From the NCBI GenBank assembly GCA_965220425.1, contig OZ244830.1, positions 4,278,001-4,342,000 of the forward strand: 64,000 nt of DNA, given 5' to 3'. Each line of letters begins with the position of its first letter. Within the stretch, counting starts at the first letter, position 1. Shown piece after piece: positions 40,871 through 50,372 of the stretch. The stretch is from Azophilus sp965220425. Its GTDB lineage: Bacteria > Pseudomonadota > Gammaproteobacteria > Pseudomonadales > Azotimanducaceae. The notes beneath the pieces are model-generated. The model saw nothing but the letters and a program-made list of their open reading frames with translations. It ran no database searches and was not told where the DNA came from. The position numbers and the translations under genes are program-made.

Positions 40871-43800
40871 CCCGATGTCGCCCTCGTAGCCGGGCGCAAC
40901 CTGTTCCTGCGCCAGGTCGTCGAAATCCTGCACATCGTCGTTCCAGATGCCGACCAGCTTCACCTCCGGGTCTTCCCAGGAGCCGCTGATCTGATACTTC
41001 GCGCTGCTGAACTGCTTGATCTGCTTCTTCAGCACTTGCTGCCCGGCCAGCACGGCGACGGCCGCCGCCGGGTTGGCCAGCGATATGTAGACCGCATACC
41101 AGGGCAGGCTGTCGCTGACGGGCAGCGTCACGATCATCTCGTTGTCGTTCATGACGCCATCGACCAGGTTGACGCTGCCGCCGAACTTGAAATCGGAGCC
41201 GGAGCCCTTCACCTTGGCCGGTTCCACGAAGGTCAGCAGGCCGTCGTCGAAGCGGGTATTGGCCTTTATGGTGTCGAAGCTCGTGCCCTTGGCGACCACG
41301 TCCCTGAAGTCGAAACTCATGCGCTTGAAGATGGTGTTGATGTTCAGGAGGGCCAGTATGCGCAGCGCCCCGCCGCCGGAAACCTCGACGAAGCTGCCGT
41401 TCTTTGCCCGGAACGCCACATCGCCGCGCAGGCCGTTGACTTCCACGTTCAGCGGCGAACCGGGCCAGCTCGCATCCACATCCAATTCCGCCGTTTCCGC
41501 CTCCAGGCTCGGCGCGTAGTCCCATTGGGGCAGGACTTCGGCAAGATCCTGCATCGTCAATCGAACCGCGCCGGAACTCCGGTTGGTGGAGGCATTCCAC
41601 AACACGCCCCCGGGTGCGGTAATGCCGGTGCCCTTGAGGTAGGCGTCGAGGTCGCCGACCAGTACCCCCTCCGGCCGCTCGCGTATCGTGAACGACCAGG
41701 CGCCGAAGTCCTCATCGCCGATGGTCAGCGAATCGATCGTCACATCCGCATCCGGCAGCCGGTCGATGAGCGAAACATCGAGCGGATCGTCCTCGCCGTC
41801 CGGCTCCGGCAGCCGGATCGATTCGAATTCGAGATCCAGGGGCTCTTCGCCCGTACTCCGCAACCGCCCCACCAGGTCTGTGGACGCGAACTCCAAAGTC
41901 ATCGACGAGCCCCGCGAACCGCCTGTGAGGAGCACGTCTTCGAACAGTACGGTTTCAACGTTCAACCGGTCCACGTGGACATCCGCAAGACGCCAGGGCA
42001 CGGGAATCTCCATCGCTCCCGCCCCCGCCATCCACTCATTGACGTCGGCATCGCCGAGGCGCCCGGATACGACCACCTCGTCTGCATCCGGTGTAACCAC
42101 CGGCGCAGCGCCGCGCACGCCGATGGCGCCTCTGAGCGGCACACCGTCGACATGGAGCCAGCCGTTCAGGTCGCCGTAGCGCAGATGGACAACGACGTAT
42201 TCTTCCAGAAATTTCAGGTTGAGCTTGCTTGGGCTCGGGGTGTCGGCCGCCTTGGCAAACTCGCCGGGCAAATCGATGTCGACACCCAACAGGTCGCTGG
42301 TCACCGTCATCGTCGAGACGCCGTCGTCCACGGCGATGTTCAGGATCGCATCGTACGCGACCTCGCCCGCGGCCAGCTCCGGATCGCCCGTATCGATCAG
42401 ACGATAAACATCCGACTCCGACGCGGCGCCCCGGAAGCGCAGATCGATGGAATCGTCATCGGCCCCCGCGGCGACGCTGGCCGCTCGGCCGAAAAGCTCG
42501 GCCGCAAGCGGCTCGGCGCTCAGATAGTGGGGGTAGTCGTACTGTACGGGACCGTTCAGATGTTCGATTTCAAGGCGATAGTCCGGCAGGACCAGGCCCA
42601 CATCCGCCAGCTCGACCCGCAGGCGGCAATCGAGAAGCTCCTCATGCGACTCGTCGATGGGAATGTAGAGATCACCGTTCAACCCGAGGCGGCCCGTGCC
42701 GTCCCACTCCGGCGTAACGAACGTCAGCCACTCGGCGAGCGGAGAGCCCCGCACGAAATCCAGGCCGTCGCCTGTGCCCACCTCCCCCTGCAATGCAACT
42801 TCGGCAAAGGCGCCGCTGTCGCCGATTCGCACCCTGCTGTCGTGAATCGCGGCGCCGAGCGTCCTCGCGGAATCCACCGATGCAAAGGCCTCCGAGCCGG
42901 CCAGTTCTAGAAATCCCTCGGCCCCGGTCACGAGCGGCCAGTCCGGGTGGTAACGCACCTCGCCGGCGCTGAGCCGTGCCTGAATCTCGAGCCGGCGCGA
43001 GCGATCGTTCGGCAGCGTGTGCACCTGGCCCTGGTACGCCAGCCTGGGGCCGTCGAGCCGGCCGCCGCGCGGAGCCTCGTGCAACCAGTGCCGCAAGGCC
43101 GCGGGCAATCGGTACGGGATGTAGGTTCGCGCCTGCTCCACGCCGAGGCGGTCGGCGTCGATCAGCATGGCGACCCGCTGATTCATGCGTTCCGCGGGCC
43201 GCGCCAGGGAGAAGGAACCGGAGAGACGGGTACCCTGGGCCTCCAGCCGGAAATAGGGCGCCCGCATCCCCACATAGCCGCCGCCGAACCAGGCATGCAG
43301 GTTGCCCTGCATGTTTTCCCACCGCCATCGGTCCGTAAACACGTCCGCAATCCCCATCCGCAGGGCTTCGCTGTTCAGCGTCAGGCGCGCACCCCGTTCG
43401 TAGCCGACGATCTCGCCCGCCGCATCGCGTACCCAGGGCACTCCCCGGTACGGGTCCAGCCGCAATTCATCGAATGTGGCCGCATAGTCCATCCCCCGCG
43501 GGCGGATCATGGCATGGACATTGAGCAGGTCCCCGTGCGGCTGCAGCGCACCGAGCCAATCGCGCGCGGTGTCCACACCGCCCAGCGCAACGGTCAGAAA
43601 GCCCGCCAGCTCGCCGAGCGGCAAGGCGCCGATCCACAATTCCGCGCCTTCCGGGTGGGTTCGGAAACGAACCGGATCAAGCCCCAGTGCGGCATCGCCG
43701 GCGCCCATGTTCATATTCAACAGCACGCCTTCGTGGCGCCCACCGCGAACGCTTCCCTTGAGCCTGGCGGTCAGCGATCCGAGCCTGCCGCCCGGCAGCC

Positions 43801-44581
43801 CGATCCGGTCCAGTTGCAGCCCGAACTCGCCGCCGCCGCTCTCCCCCCGCTCAAGCCAACGGCCCTCCGCACTAAACCGCAGACCGGAATGGATTCCCAG
43901 CCAGTCAACGAACGATCCGGGCAGTACGAAGCCGCCGGAGAGCGCCAGGTACCGCTCTTCCGGATGGCCGAGCCAGGTCGGGTCCCTCGCCCGCCAGCGC
44001 AAGTCGAGCAGGCAAGGGGCTTCGCATCCCGAACTTCCCACGGACAGGTCGTAAGCGTGCGCGCCGTCGCGGTTTACGCCCCGCACCTCGACAGCCAGGC
44101 TGTTCTCCGCCGCACCGGATACCGCAACGCGCCCATTGAAGCGGATCTCGTCGATATCGCCGAGCATCCTGACCAGGTCGAATTCGGACGCCGCTTGCAT
44201 CCCCGCCAGACGCCAGCCCTCCCCGGTTCGTTCCACCGCCAGCTCCGCGGCCCCGATGAGCAGCCGTTCCAGCACCGGGCGGTTGCGCCGCACGCTTTCC
44301 AGCAGGTCCAGTTCGACCGTCACCCGTGCGACCCAGCCGGCCGGCACTTCGATGCGGCGCGCGGTGGCCACTGGGTTCAGGCCGTCCCAACTGCCGGCCA
44401 GGCCGTCAAGCCGGGCGCGGCCGTCGAGCCAGGCATTGGCTGAACCTTCGAGATCGTGGAGCAGCCACATGCCCAGGCGCCCGAGGCCCTGCAACACGGC
44501 CGAGACGACCAGCAGAAACACCGCAAAGGCGACCGCCGGTCGAACGATCGGCCGGTACCGCCCGACGAGTTGTCGGGACAC
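40853..44581 (-). CDS. yhdP: AsmA-like phospholipid transport protein YhdP
   Basis: YhdP is a very large inner-membrane-anchored periplasmic protein of the AsmA/TamB (repeating beta-groove) superfamily, implicated in moving phospholipids to the outer membrane. The 1242-residue length fits (E. coli about 1266). It has an N-terminal membrane helix (AVAFAVFLLVVSAVLQGLG), a long beta-rich body with the DUF3971-type region, and a C-terminal AsmA-like domain (LRILALLNINTIFKRMSFDF, then GSGSDFKFGGSVNLVDGVMN, and a final amphipathic AAAVAVLAGQQVLKKQIKQF). It overlaps rng by one base and leads to tldD, the same order as E. coli. Confidence 0.93.
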   Translation of the reverse strand: MSRQLVGRYRPIVRPAVAFAVFLLVVSAVLQGLGRLGMWLLHDLEGSANAWLDGRARLDGLAGSWDGLNPVATARRIEVPAGWVARVTVELDLLESVRRNRPVLERLLIGAAELAVERTGEGWRLAGMQAASEFDLVRMLGDIDEIRFNGRVAVSGAAENSLAVEVRGVNRDGAHAYDLSVGSSGCEAPCLLDLRWRARDPTWLGHPEERYLALSGGFVLPGSFVDWLGIHSGLRFSAEGRWLERGESGGGEFGLQLDRIGLPGGRLGSLTARLKGSVRGGRHEGVLLNMNMGAGDAALGLDPVRFRTHPEGAELWIGALPLGELAGFLTVALGGVDTARDWLGALQPHGDLLNVHAMIRPRGMDYAATFDELRLDPYRGVPWVRDAAGEIVGYERGARLTLNSEALRMGIADVFTDRWRWENMQGNLHAWFGGGYVGMRAPYFRLEAQGTRLSGSFSLARPAERMNQRVAMLIDADRLGVEQARTYIPYRLPAALRHWLHEAPRGGRLDGPRLAYQGQVHTLPNDRSRRLEIQARLSAGEVRYHPDWPLVTGAEGFLELAGSEAFASVDSARTLGAAIHDSRVRIGDSGAFAEVALQGEVGTGDGLDFVRGSPLAEWLTFVTPEWDGTGRLGLNGDLYIPIDESHEELLDCRLRVELADVGLVLPDYRLEIEHLNGPVQYDYPHYLSAEPLAAELFGRAASVAAGADDDSIDLRFRGAASESDVYRLIDTGDPELAAGEVAYDAILNIAVDDGVSTMTVTSDLLGVDIDLPGEFAKAADTPSPSKLNLKFLEEYVVVHLRYGDLNGWLHVDGVPLRGAIGVRGAAPVVTPDADEVVVSGRLGDADVNEWMAGAGAMEIPVPWRLADVHVDRLNVETVLFEDVLLTGGSRGSSMTLEFASTDLVGRLRSTGEEPLDLEFESIRLPEPDGEDDPLDVSLIDRLPDADVTIDSLTIGDEDFGAWSFTIRERPEGVLVGDLDAYLKGTGITAPGGVLWNASTNRSSGAVRLTMQDLAEVLPQWDYAPSLEAETAELDVDASWPGSPLNVEVNGLRGDVAFRAKNGSFVEVSGGGALRILALLNINTIFKRMSFDFRDVVAKGTSFDTIKANTRFDDGLLTFVEPAKVKGSGSDFKFGGSVNLVDGVMNDNEMIVTLPVSDSLPWYAVYISLANPAAAVAVLAGQQVLKKQIKQFSSAKYQISGSWEDPEVKLVGIWNDDVQDFDDLAQEQVAPGYEGDIGTEGGR

Positions 44582-46077
44582 TAGGAAGCGCCGTCCCGCA
44601 TCACGACCACATCGAATTCCCCGGGGCCGTAACTGGGCTCCATCTGAATCCGGATTTCCCCGCCGATCTGGCGGGACAGCCTGGCCAGGTGTTCCGCATC
44701 TTCATCGATCAACCGATCCACCACCCCCTGGGGCGCGCGCACCACGTACTCGCCGCGGGCTTCGGCGCAGTGCGGATCCACATCCTTGAGAATCGTCCGG
44801 AACACCTCGATGCAGGTGGTCTCGTCGGTCTTGATCAACCCCGTTCCGTGACAGACCCGGCAGGGTTCGCACACCTGTTGCGCGAGACTCCCCCGGGTGC
44901 GCTTGCGGCTCATCTGCACGAGGCCGAGCGATGAGAATCCTTCGACGCAAACCCGGGCGGAATCTCGTTCGCACGCTTTCTCCAGAACGCGCAGCACATG
45001 CCGCTGATGCTCTTCGTCGTGCATGTCGATGAAGTCGATCACGATGATGCCGCCCAGATTGCGCAGCCTCAACTGCCTCGGAATCGCCTTGGCCGCCTCG
45101 AGGTTGGTGCGGTAGGCGGTTTCTTCGAGGCTATAGCTGCCGAGATAGCTGCCCGTATTGACGTCGACGGTCGTCATCGCCTCGGTCTGCTCGACGATGA
45201 TATAGCCGCCACATTTCATCTCCACCTTGGGCTGCAAGGCCCGGGCGACTTCGTCGTCCACGCCGTAGTGTTCGAACAACGGCCGGGGACCGGTGTGCGC
45301 TTCAATACGGCCGGCAAACTCGGGCAGGTGCTTGCCGACGAACTGTTCGACCCGGCAGCGGGTACGCTCGTCATCGATGACGATTCTTTCGACGTCGGGC
45401 CCCGACAGATCACGGACGATGCGGGCCTGCAATGGCAGTTCGAGATACACCGGGGCGGGGCATGCAGCTTGAGCCCGGGCTTCCAGGACCGTATCCCAGG
45501 TTGCCAGCAGCCTGTCGATGTCGGCCTCGAGTGTGCCGGCTTCCACCGAATCGCTCGCCGTGCGCGCAATGAATCCCATTTCTACGCCGTGGCGGCTTCT
45601 GATTTCCTCGATGATCCCGGTCAGCCTTGCCCGGTCTTCTTCGGCTTCAATGCGCTGCGATATGCCGATATGGCTGTTGAACGGCATCAAAACCAGGTAC
45701 CGGGAGGCCATCGTGAGTTGTGTGGAGAGCCTCGCTCCCTTACTGGAGATCGGGTCCTTGGCGATCTGCACCAGCAGGCTTTGACCCTCTGCCGCAAGAT
45801 CGCGGATGTCGGGTATGGCCTCTTCTTCCGAATCGTTGCCCCCCGCCCCACGCCTGCGCATATCCCGCGCGTGCAGAAATCCGGGCCGCTCCAGGCCGAT
45901 ATCGACGAACGCCGCCTGCATGCCCGGCACCACGCGCTGCACCCTGCCGAGATAGATGTTGCCGGTGAGGCTGTAGCCCCGGGAGCGGGCAATGTGCAGC
46001 TCCTGAAGCGCGCCGCCACCCATGTGCGCCACCCGAGTCTCGAACTCGTTGACGTTGATCAGCAGCTCATCCGACAT
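44581..46077 (-). CDS. rng: Ribonuclease G
   Basis: RNase G processes the 5' end of 16S rRNA and degrades some mRNAs. From MSDELLINVN the protein has 498 residues: S1 domain (GNIYLGRVQRVVPGMQAAFVDIGLERPGFLHA), 5'-sensor/RNase H-like region, the catalytic DNase I-like part with TTVDVNTGSYLG and GGIIVIDFIDM supplying the metal-binding aspartates, and the zinc-link CEPCRVCHGTG. The long C-terminal scaffold of RNase E is absent, so this is RNase G. An ATG 12 bases upstream is an alternative start. It lies between mreD and yhdP, without maf. Confidence 0.95.
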   Translation of the reverse strand: MSDELLINVNEFETRVAHMGGGALQELHIARSRGYSLTGNIYLGRVQRVVPGMQAAFVDIGLERPGFLHARDMRRRGAGGNDSEEEAIPDIRDLAAEGQSLLVQIAKDPISSKGARLSTQLTMASRYLVLMPFNSHIGISQRIEAEEDRARLTGIIEEIRSRHGVEMGFIARTASDSVEAGTLEADIDRLLATWDTVLEARAQAACPAPVYLELPLQARIVRDLSGPDVERIVIDDERTRCRVEQFVGKHLPEFAGRIEAHTGPRPLFEHYGVDDEVARALQPKVEMKCGGYIIVEQTEAMTTVDVNTGSYLGSYSLEETAYRTNLEAAKAIPRQLRLRNLGGIIVIDFIDMHDEEHQRHVLRVLEKACERDSARVCVEGFSSLGLVQMSRKRTRGSLAQQVCEPCRVCHGTGLIKTDETTCIEVFRTILKDVDPHCAEARGEYVVRAPQGVVDRLIDEDAEHLARLSRQIGGEIRIQMEPSYGPGEFDVVVMRDGAS

Positions 46078-46095
46078 CGTGGGTTCCATTGTAGG

Positions 46096-46584
46096 CTATT
46101 CGACCCGAAACCGCTGTGTGAGCTTCCCCAGCAGGAGGTACAGGGCCGGCCAGATGAACATGCTGGTCACCGCGGGCAGCACCGTCACCGGGAACCAGGA
46201 GTGAGCCTGGTCGTGCGCCAGCCGGCGTGCGCCCTCGCTGAACAGTACCATGGCCGCGGCTACCCAGGCTTGCTGCAGCACGGCATACATGCGCAGGCGC
46301 TCGTGGAAACGCCAGGTGAGAAACGTGACCGTTGCGAGCACAAGCCCGTTCAGGCCGAGCGGGTCGGCGTAGACGATGTCGGCAAAGGCTCCGATGATCC
46401 AGGTACTGATGAGACCGATGCGGTGCGGCACGCGTATCGCCCAGAAGTAGACGACGAGTACAATCCATCCCGGACGCAGCCACCCCAGCCAGTCCGGCGA
46501 GCCGAGCGGCGCCCGCGCCATGGTCAACAGGAATGCGGCAATCACGGTCAAAAGGATCAGCCAGCCACCCCGGTTGAGGTTCAC
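46096..46584 (-). CDS. mreD: Rod-shape determining protein MreD
   Basis: MreD is a small polytopic membrane protein of the elongasome. The 162-residue protein has five to six hydrophobic segments (for example GWLILLTVIAAFLLTMA, WIVLVVYFWAIRVPHRIG) and the family phrase DIVYADPLGLNGLVL. Its start overlaps the mreC stop by 4 bp. It ends 18 bp before rng. Confidence 0.92.
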   Translation of the reverse strand: MNLNRGGWLILLTVIAAFLLTMARAPLGSPDWLGWLRPGWIVLVVYFWAIRVPHRIGLISTWIIGAFADIVYADPLGLNGLVLATVTFLTWRFHERLRMYAVLQQAWVAAAMVLFSEGARRLAHDQAHSWFPVTVLPAVTSMFIWPALYLLLGKLTQRFRVE

Positions 46585-47417
46585 TGTGGCTCCCCTTCCC
46601 CGGCGCCCAGTACCACCAGCAGGTAGCTGGACCGATCGAGCAAGGCGCTCGGCTTCACGCTGACCTGGGCGAAGGCCCGCGTGCGTTCGGTGATCGCCGA
46701 CTGGACCTGCCCCACCGGGTAGCCGCGTGGAAAGCGGCCGCCAAGTCCCGAACTCACCAGCAGGTCTCCCCGGCGGATGTCTGCCGTGACCGGCACGTTC
46801 TCGAGCTGCAGCAGATCGGTCCGTCCCGTGCCGCCGGCAATGCTGCGCAGCCCGTTACGCGTCACTTCCACCGGTACGGCATGGCTGACATCGGTGATCA
46901 GCAGCACCCGCGCATTGAAACCGCTCGTCTCGACGACCTGTCCGAACAGGCCCTCCGCGTCGATTACCGCCTGGCCGATGCGAACGCCCTCGTTGGAGCC
47001 CTTGTCGATGACCACCTGCAGCGTATCGGGGTTCGGAACAATCCCGATCAACTCGGCGATCATCACCTCGGAAGGCAGGCGGGCCCGGCTTCCGAGGAGT
47101 TCCCGCATTCTGTCGTTCTCGGTCCTGAGCGCCTGCAGTTGCAGGGCAACCTTGGTCAGTTCGAGGTTTCGCTGCTCGAGGTCGTGCAGCCTGGCGAGCA
47201 GCGTGGCCTGACTGGAGACCGCTTCGCTCACCGCGGCTGCAAGCCAGTATGGACTCTCGACAATGACGTGCCCGGGATTGACAGCCGTGCCCAGAACATC
47301 GCGCGCCGGGTCCAGCATGCGCGTCGTCGAGTCCAGATAGATGAGCCCGAAGGAAGCGGCAACCAGTCCCATCAACAGGTATCCGGCTCCAGACCTTCTG
47401 AGGAACAAGGCCTTCAT
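46581..47417 (-). CDS. mreC: Rod-shape determining protein MreC
   Basis: MreC is a bitopic protein linking MreB to the peptidoglycan synthases. The 278-residue protein has an N-terminal membrane helix (AGYLLMGLVAASFGLIYLD), a coiled-coil (LLARLHDLEQRNLELTKVAL, LQALRTENDRMRELL) and the beta-barrel domain with ELIGIVPNPDTLQVVIDKGS, VIDAEGLFGQVVE and DLLVSSGLGGRFPRGYPVG. It follows mreB by 51 bp. Confidence 0.95.
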   Translation of the reverse strand: MKALFLRRSGAGYLLMGLVAASFGLIYLDSTTRMLDPARDVLGTAVNPGHVIVESPYWLAAAVSEAVSSQATLLARLHDLEQRNLELTKVALQLQALRTENDRMRELLGSRARLPSEVMIAELIGIVPNPDTLQVVIDKGSNEGVRIGQAVIDAEGLFGQVVETSGFNARVLLITDVSHAVPVEVTRNGLRSIAGGTGRTDLLQLENVPVTADIRRGDLLVSSGLGGRFPRGYPVGQVQSAITERTRAFAQVSVKPSALLDRSSYLLVVLGAGEGEPQ

Positions 47418-47468
47418 AGTCCAGTTTCCAGCCTCCTGCGCCGGGGATGGGAGACGTTCAGTAGTGGA

Positions 47469-48509
47469 TCATTGCGACGATAAGTGATCCGCGCTGCCTG
47501 CCGCGTCCATCCACTCCAGCGCCATGCCCCCGCCCCTGGCTACGCACGTCAGCGGATCCTCCGCAACGATAACGGGCAAGCCGGTTTCTTCGGCGAACAG
47601 GGTATCGAGGTCCCGGAGCAGAGCGCCACCGCCGGTAATGACCAGGCCCGTCTCGGCGATGTCCGATGCGAGTTCCGGCGGGCATTGTTCAAGCGCCCGC
47701 TTGACCGCCCGCACCATCGCCGACAGCGGTTCCTGCAGCGCCTCCACGATTTCATGGGTATTGAGGGTGAAGCTGCGCGGCAAACCTTCCGCAAGATTGC
47801 GGCCGCGCACGTCGATCTCGCGCATGTCCTGCTGCGGGTAGGCCGCGCCGATCTCGTGCTTGATCTTCTCCGCGGTCGCCTCGCCGATAAAGCTGCCCTG
47901 GGTGCGCCGCACGTAGCTCGCGATCGACTCGTCCATGCGGTCGCCGCCGACGCGCACCGTGTCGGAATACACGATGCCGTTCAGGGAGATGATTGCGATC
48001 TCGGTGGTGCCGCCGCCGATATCGATGACCATCGTGCCCACGGCCTCCTGCACCGGCAATCCGGCGCCGATCGCCGCCGCCATGGGCTCCTCGACCAGGC
48101 GAACGTCGCGCGCGCCGGCGGAAAGCGCGCTCTCGCGAATGGCGCGGCGTTCCACCTCGGTGGACTTGCTGGGCACGCAAACCAGAACCCTGGGACTCGG
48201 GCGGATGAAGGAATCCTCGTGCACCTTGCCGATGAAGTACTTCAGCATCTTCTCGGTCACCATGAAGTCCGCAATCACGCCGTCCTTGAGCGGGCGAACG
48301 GCCTCGATGTTGCCCGGCGTGCGCCCGAGCATGCGCTTGGCATCGACGCCGACCGCGACCACGGTTTTCTGGTTCCCGTATGTGCGAATGGCGACCACGG
48401 AAGGTTCGTCCAGCACCACGCCCTGTTCCCGGACATAGATGAGTGTATTTGCGGTACCGAGATCGATGGAGAGATCCCGGGAAAACAGTCCGCGAAACTT
48501 CTTGAACAT
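47469..48509 (-). CDS. mreB: Rod-shape determining actin homologue MreB
   Basis: MreB filaments position lateral wall synthesis in rod-shaped cells, so the organism is probably a rod. The 346-residue protein begins MFKKFRGLFSRDLSIDLGTANTLIYV, whose amphipathic start binds membrane, and has the phosphate loops VIDIGGGTTEIAIISL and TGGGALLRDLDTL, with RLVEEPMAAAIGAGLPV between them. The frame extends to 48572 but the conserved ATG is at 48509. It is divergent from gatC over 107 bp, which must hold both promoters. Confidence 0.97.
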   Translation of the reverse strand: MFKKFRGLFSRDLSIDLGTANTLIYVREQGVVLDEPSVVAIRTYGNQKTVVAVGVDAKRMLGRTPGNIEAVRPLKDGVIADFMVTEKMLKYFIGKVHEDSFIRPSPRVLVCVPSKSTEVERRAIRESALSAGARDVRLVEEPMAAAIGAGLPVQEAVGTMVIDIGGGTTEIAIISLNGIVYSDTVRVGGDRMDESIASYVRRTQGSFIGEATAEKIKHEIGAAYPQQDMREIDVRGRNLAEGLPRSFTLNTHEIVEALQEPLSAMVRAVKRALEQCPPELASDIAETGLVITGGGALLRDLDTLFAEETGLPVIVAEDPLTCVARGGGMALEWMDAAGSADHLSSQ

Positions 48510-48616
48510 CAAGCGCGCCTTGGCATGGCATCGGGCCCGTCGTCGAACCGGCCGGGCCGGAGCGAGATACAATCCGCTAATCTAACAACGAACGGAGATT
48601 CAAGTAAACTCCGCGC

Positions 48617-48904
48617 ATGGACAGCGACAGGATCGACATCGACCGTCTCGCCCGGCTCGCTGCGCTCCGGTTGAGTGACAGCGAGCGGGTCGAGGCGCTC
48701 TCCGACCTGCAACGCATCGTCGCCATGGTCGACCGGATGCAGTCGGTCGACACCGAAGGCGTCCCGCCCCTCGCGCATCCGCTCGACGCCATGCAGCGAT
48801 TGCGGGCCGATGCGCTCACCGAGACCGTGGACCGGGCGCACTACCAGGCCGGCGCGCCGGCAGTGCGCGGCGGGCTGTATGTCGTGCCGCGGGTCGTCGA
48901 ATAA
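48617..48904 (+). CDS. gatC: Asp/Glu-tRNA(Asn/Gln) amidotransferase subunit C
   Basis: GatC stabilises the GatAB amidotransferase, which makes Gln-tRNA(Gln) and/or Asn-tRNA(Asn) by transamidation. The 95-residue protein has the family helix DRIDIDRLARLAALRLSDSE, the SDLQRIVAMVDRMQSVDTEGVPPLAHPL linker and RADALTE, and ends with the short beta-strand GLYVVPRVVE. It begins gatCAB, with a TACAAT-like -10 at 48568-48573 upstream. Confidence 0.94.
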   Translation: MDSDRIDIDRLARLAALRLSDSERVEALSDLQRIVAMVDRMQSVDTEGVPPLAHPLDAMQRLRADALTETVDRAHYQAGAPAVRGGLYVVPRVVE

Positions 48905-48908
48905 GCCC

Positions 48909-50372
48909 ATGGAGCCCTATGCGTCGGTACGCCGGATCGCCGGCGACCTGGCCCGCAGCGACTATTCGAGCGCGGAACTGGTCGCCGAAACGCTGAGCAA
49001 GGCCTTCCGGCTCAACGATACCCTCAACTGCCTGATCACTATCGACGAGGACAAGGCGCTGGCAGCGGCCGAACGGGCGGACGCCCGTCTTCGCAACGGT
49101 TCCGCCACCCCCCTGACGGGTATTCCCATCGCCCACAAGGATGTTTTCTGCATCGACGGCTGGCGGACCACCTGCGGCTCCCGAATGCTTGCCGATTTCA
49201 CGGCCCCGTATACCGCCACGGCCATTCAGCGCCTGATCGATGCCGGTACGGTCACCGTCGGCAAGACGAACATGGACGAATTCGCGATGGGATCCTCCAG
49301 CGAGACCAGCCATTTCGGCCCCGTGGCGAATCCCTGGCGCCTCGAGGCGGTGCCCGGCGGATCGTCCGGCGGCTCGGCGGCGTGCGTCGCGGCCGGCATT
49401 ACGCCGCTTGCGACCGGCACCGATACGGGCGGTTCCATCCGCCAACCCGCCGCGTTCTGTGGCGTCACCGGGCTGAAGCCCACCTACGGGCGTGTTTCCC
49501 GATACGGCATGATCGCCTTCGCATCGAGCCTCGACCAGGGCGGCGTTTTCGGCGGCTGTGTCGAGGACATCGCTTTGTCGCTTTCTTGCATGGCGGGCTT
49601 CGACCCGCGCGACTCCACCTCGAGCGACCACGAGGATGCCTGGCTGGCCGGCGTACCGCGGGACGGCGTGGGCGAGCTCGACGAACCGCTGACCATCGGA
49701 TTGGCAAAACAGTTCTTCGAGCACATCTCGGATGGAGCACTCCACCTCGACGGCGTTCGGCAAACGCTGGAACGGCTCGGCTTCCGATCCCGCGAGGTGT
49801 CTCTGCCACACACCGATGCCGCGGTGGCCGCCTATTACATCGTCGCCGGCGCGGAGGCATCGACCAACCTGTCGCGCTACGACGGCGTCCGTTTCGGCCA
49901 CCGCTGCAGCGATCCCGTATCGCTGGAGGACCTGTACGAGCGCTCGCGCAGCGAAGGATTCGGGGCCGAAGTAAAGCGTCGGATTCTGACCGGCACCTAT
50001 GCGCTGTCGGTCGGCTATTTCGATGCCTACTACGTCAAGGCCCAGCGCATTCGCCGGCTGATCCAGGAGGACTTTCTGCGCGCATTCGAAACGGTCGATC
50101 TGCTGCTGGCGCCGGTGGCTCCGGGTACCGCGTTTCCCCGTAGCGCCTTCGCCGGCGACCCGGTGGCCATGTACAGCCAGGATGTATTCACCATTCCGGT
50201 GAGCCTGGCCGGGCTTCCCGCCCTCTCGGTACCCTGCGGCCTGCACGACGGGTTGCCCGTGGGCGCGCAGCTCATCGCCCGGCATTTCGACGAGCAGCGG
50301 CTGCTGAAGACCGGGGCCGCCTACCAGCGCGCCACGGACTGGCATACCAGGCGTCCGGAGATCGAGCCATGA
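48909..50372 (+). CDS. gatA: Asp/Glu-tRNA(Asn/Gln) amidotransferase subunit A
   Basis: GatA releases ammonia from glutamine. The 487-residue amidase-signature protein has the catalytic lysine in PIAHKDVFCIDG and the glycine/serine-rich segment EAVPGGSSGGSAACVAAG plus TGTDTGGSIRQPAAFCG, giving the Ser-cisSer-Lys triad. GLKPTYGRVSRYGMIAFASSLDQ is the conserved core that follows. The ATG is 4 bp after gatC and the gene overlaps gatB by 4 bp. The longer frame upstream lies inside gatC. Confidence 0.96.
   Translation: MEPYASVRRIAGDLARSDYSSAELVAETLSKAFRLNDTLNCLITIDEDKALAAAERADARLRNGSATPLTGIPIAHKDVFCIDGWRTTCGSRMLADFTAPYTATAIQRLIDAGTVTVGKTNMDEFAMGSSSETSHFGPVANPWRLEAVPGGSSGGSAACVAAGITPLATGTDTGGSIRQPAAFCGVTGLKPTYGRVSRYGMIAFASSLDQGGVFGGCVEDIALSLSCMAGFDPRDSTSSDHEDAWLAGVPRDGVGELDEPLTIGLAKQFFEHISDGALHLDGVRQTLERLGFRSREVSLPHTDAAVAAYYIVAGAEASTNLSRYDGVRFGHRCSDPVSLEDLYERSRSEGFGAEVKRRILTGTYALSVGYFDAYYVKAQRIRRLIQEDFLRAFETVDLLLAPVAPGTAFPRSAFAGDPVAMYSQDVFTIPVSLAGLPALSVPCGLHDGLPVGAQLIARHFDEQRLLKTGAAYQRATDWHTRRPEIEP

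Noticed and set aside
39713..42910. 1065-codon open frame on the plus strand
   Set aside because: It lies antisense to tldD and yhdP; composition is that of a codon shadow.
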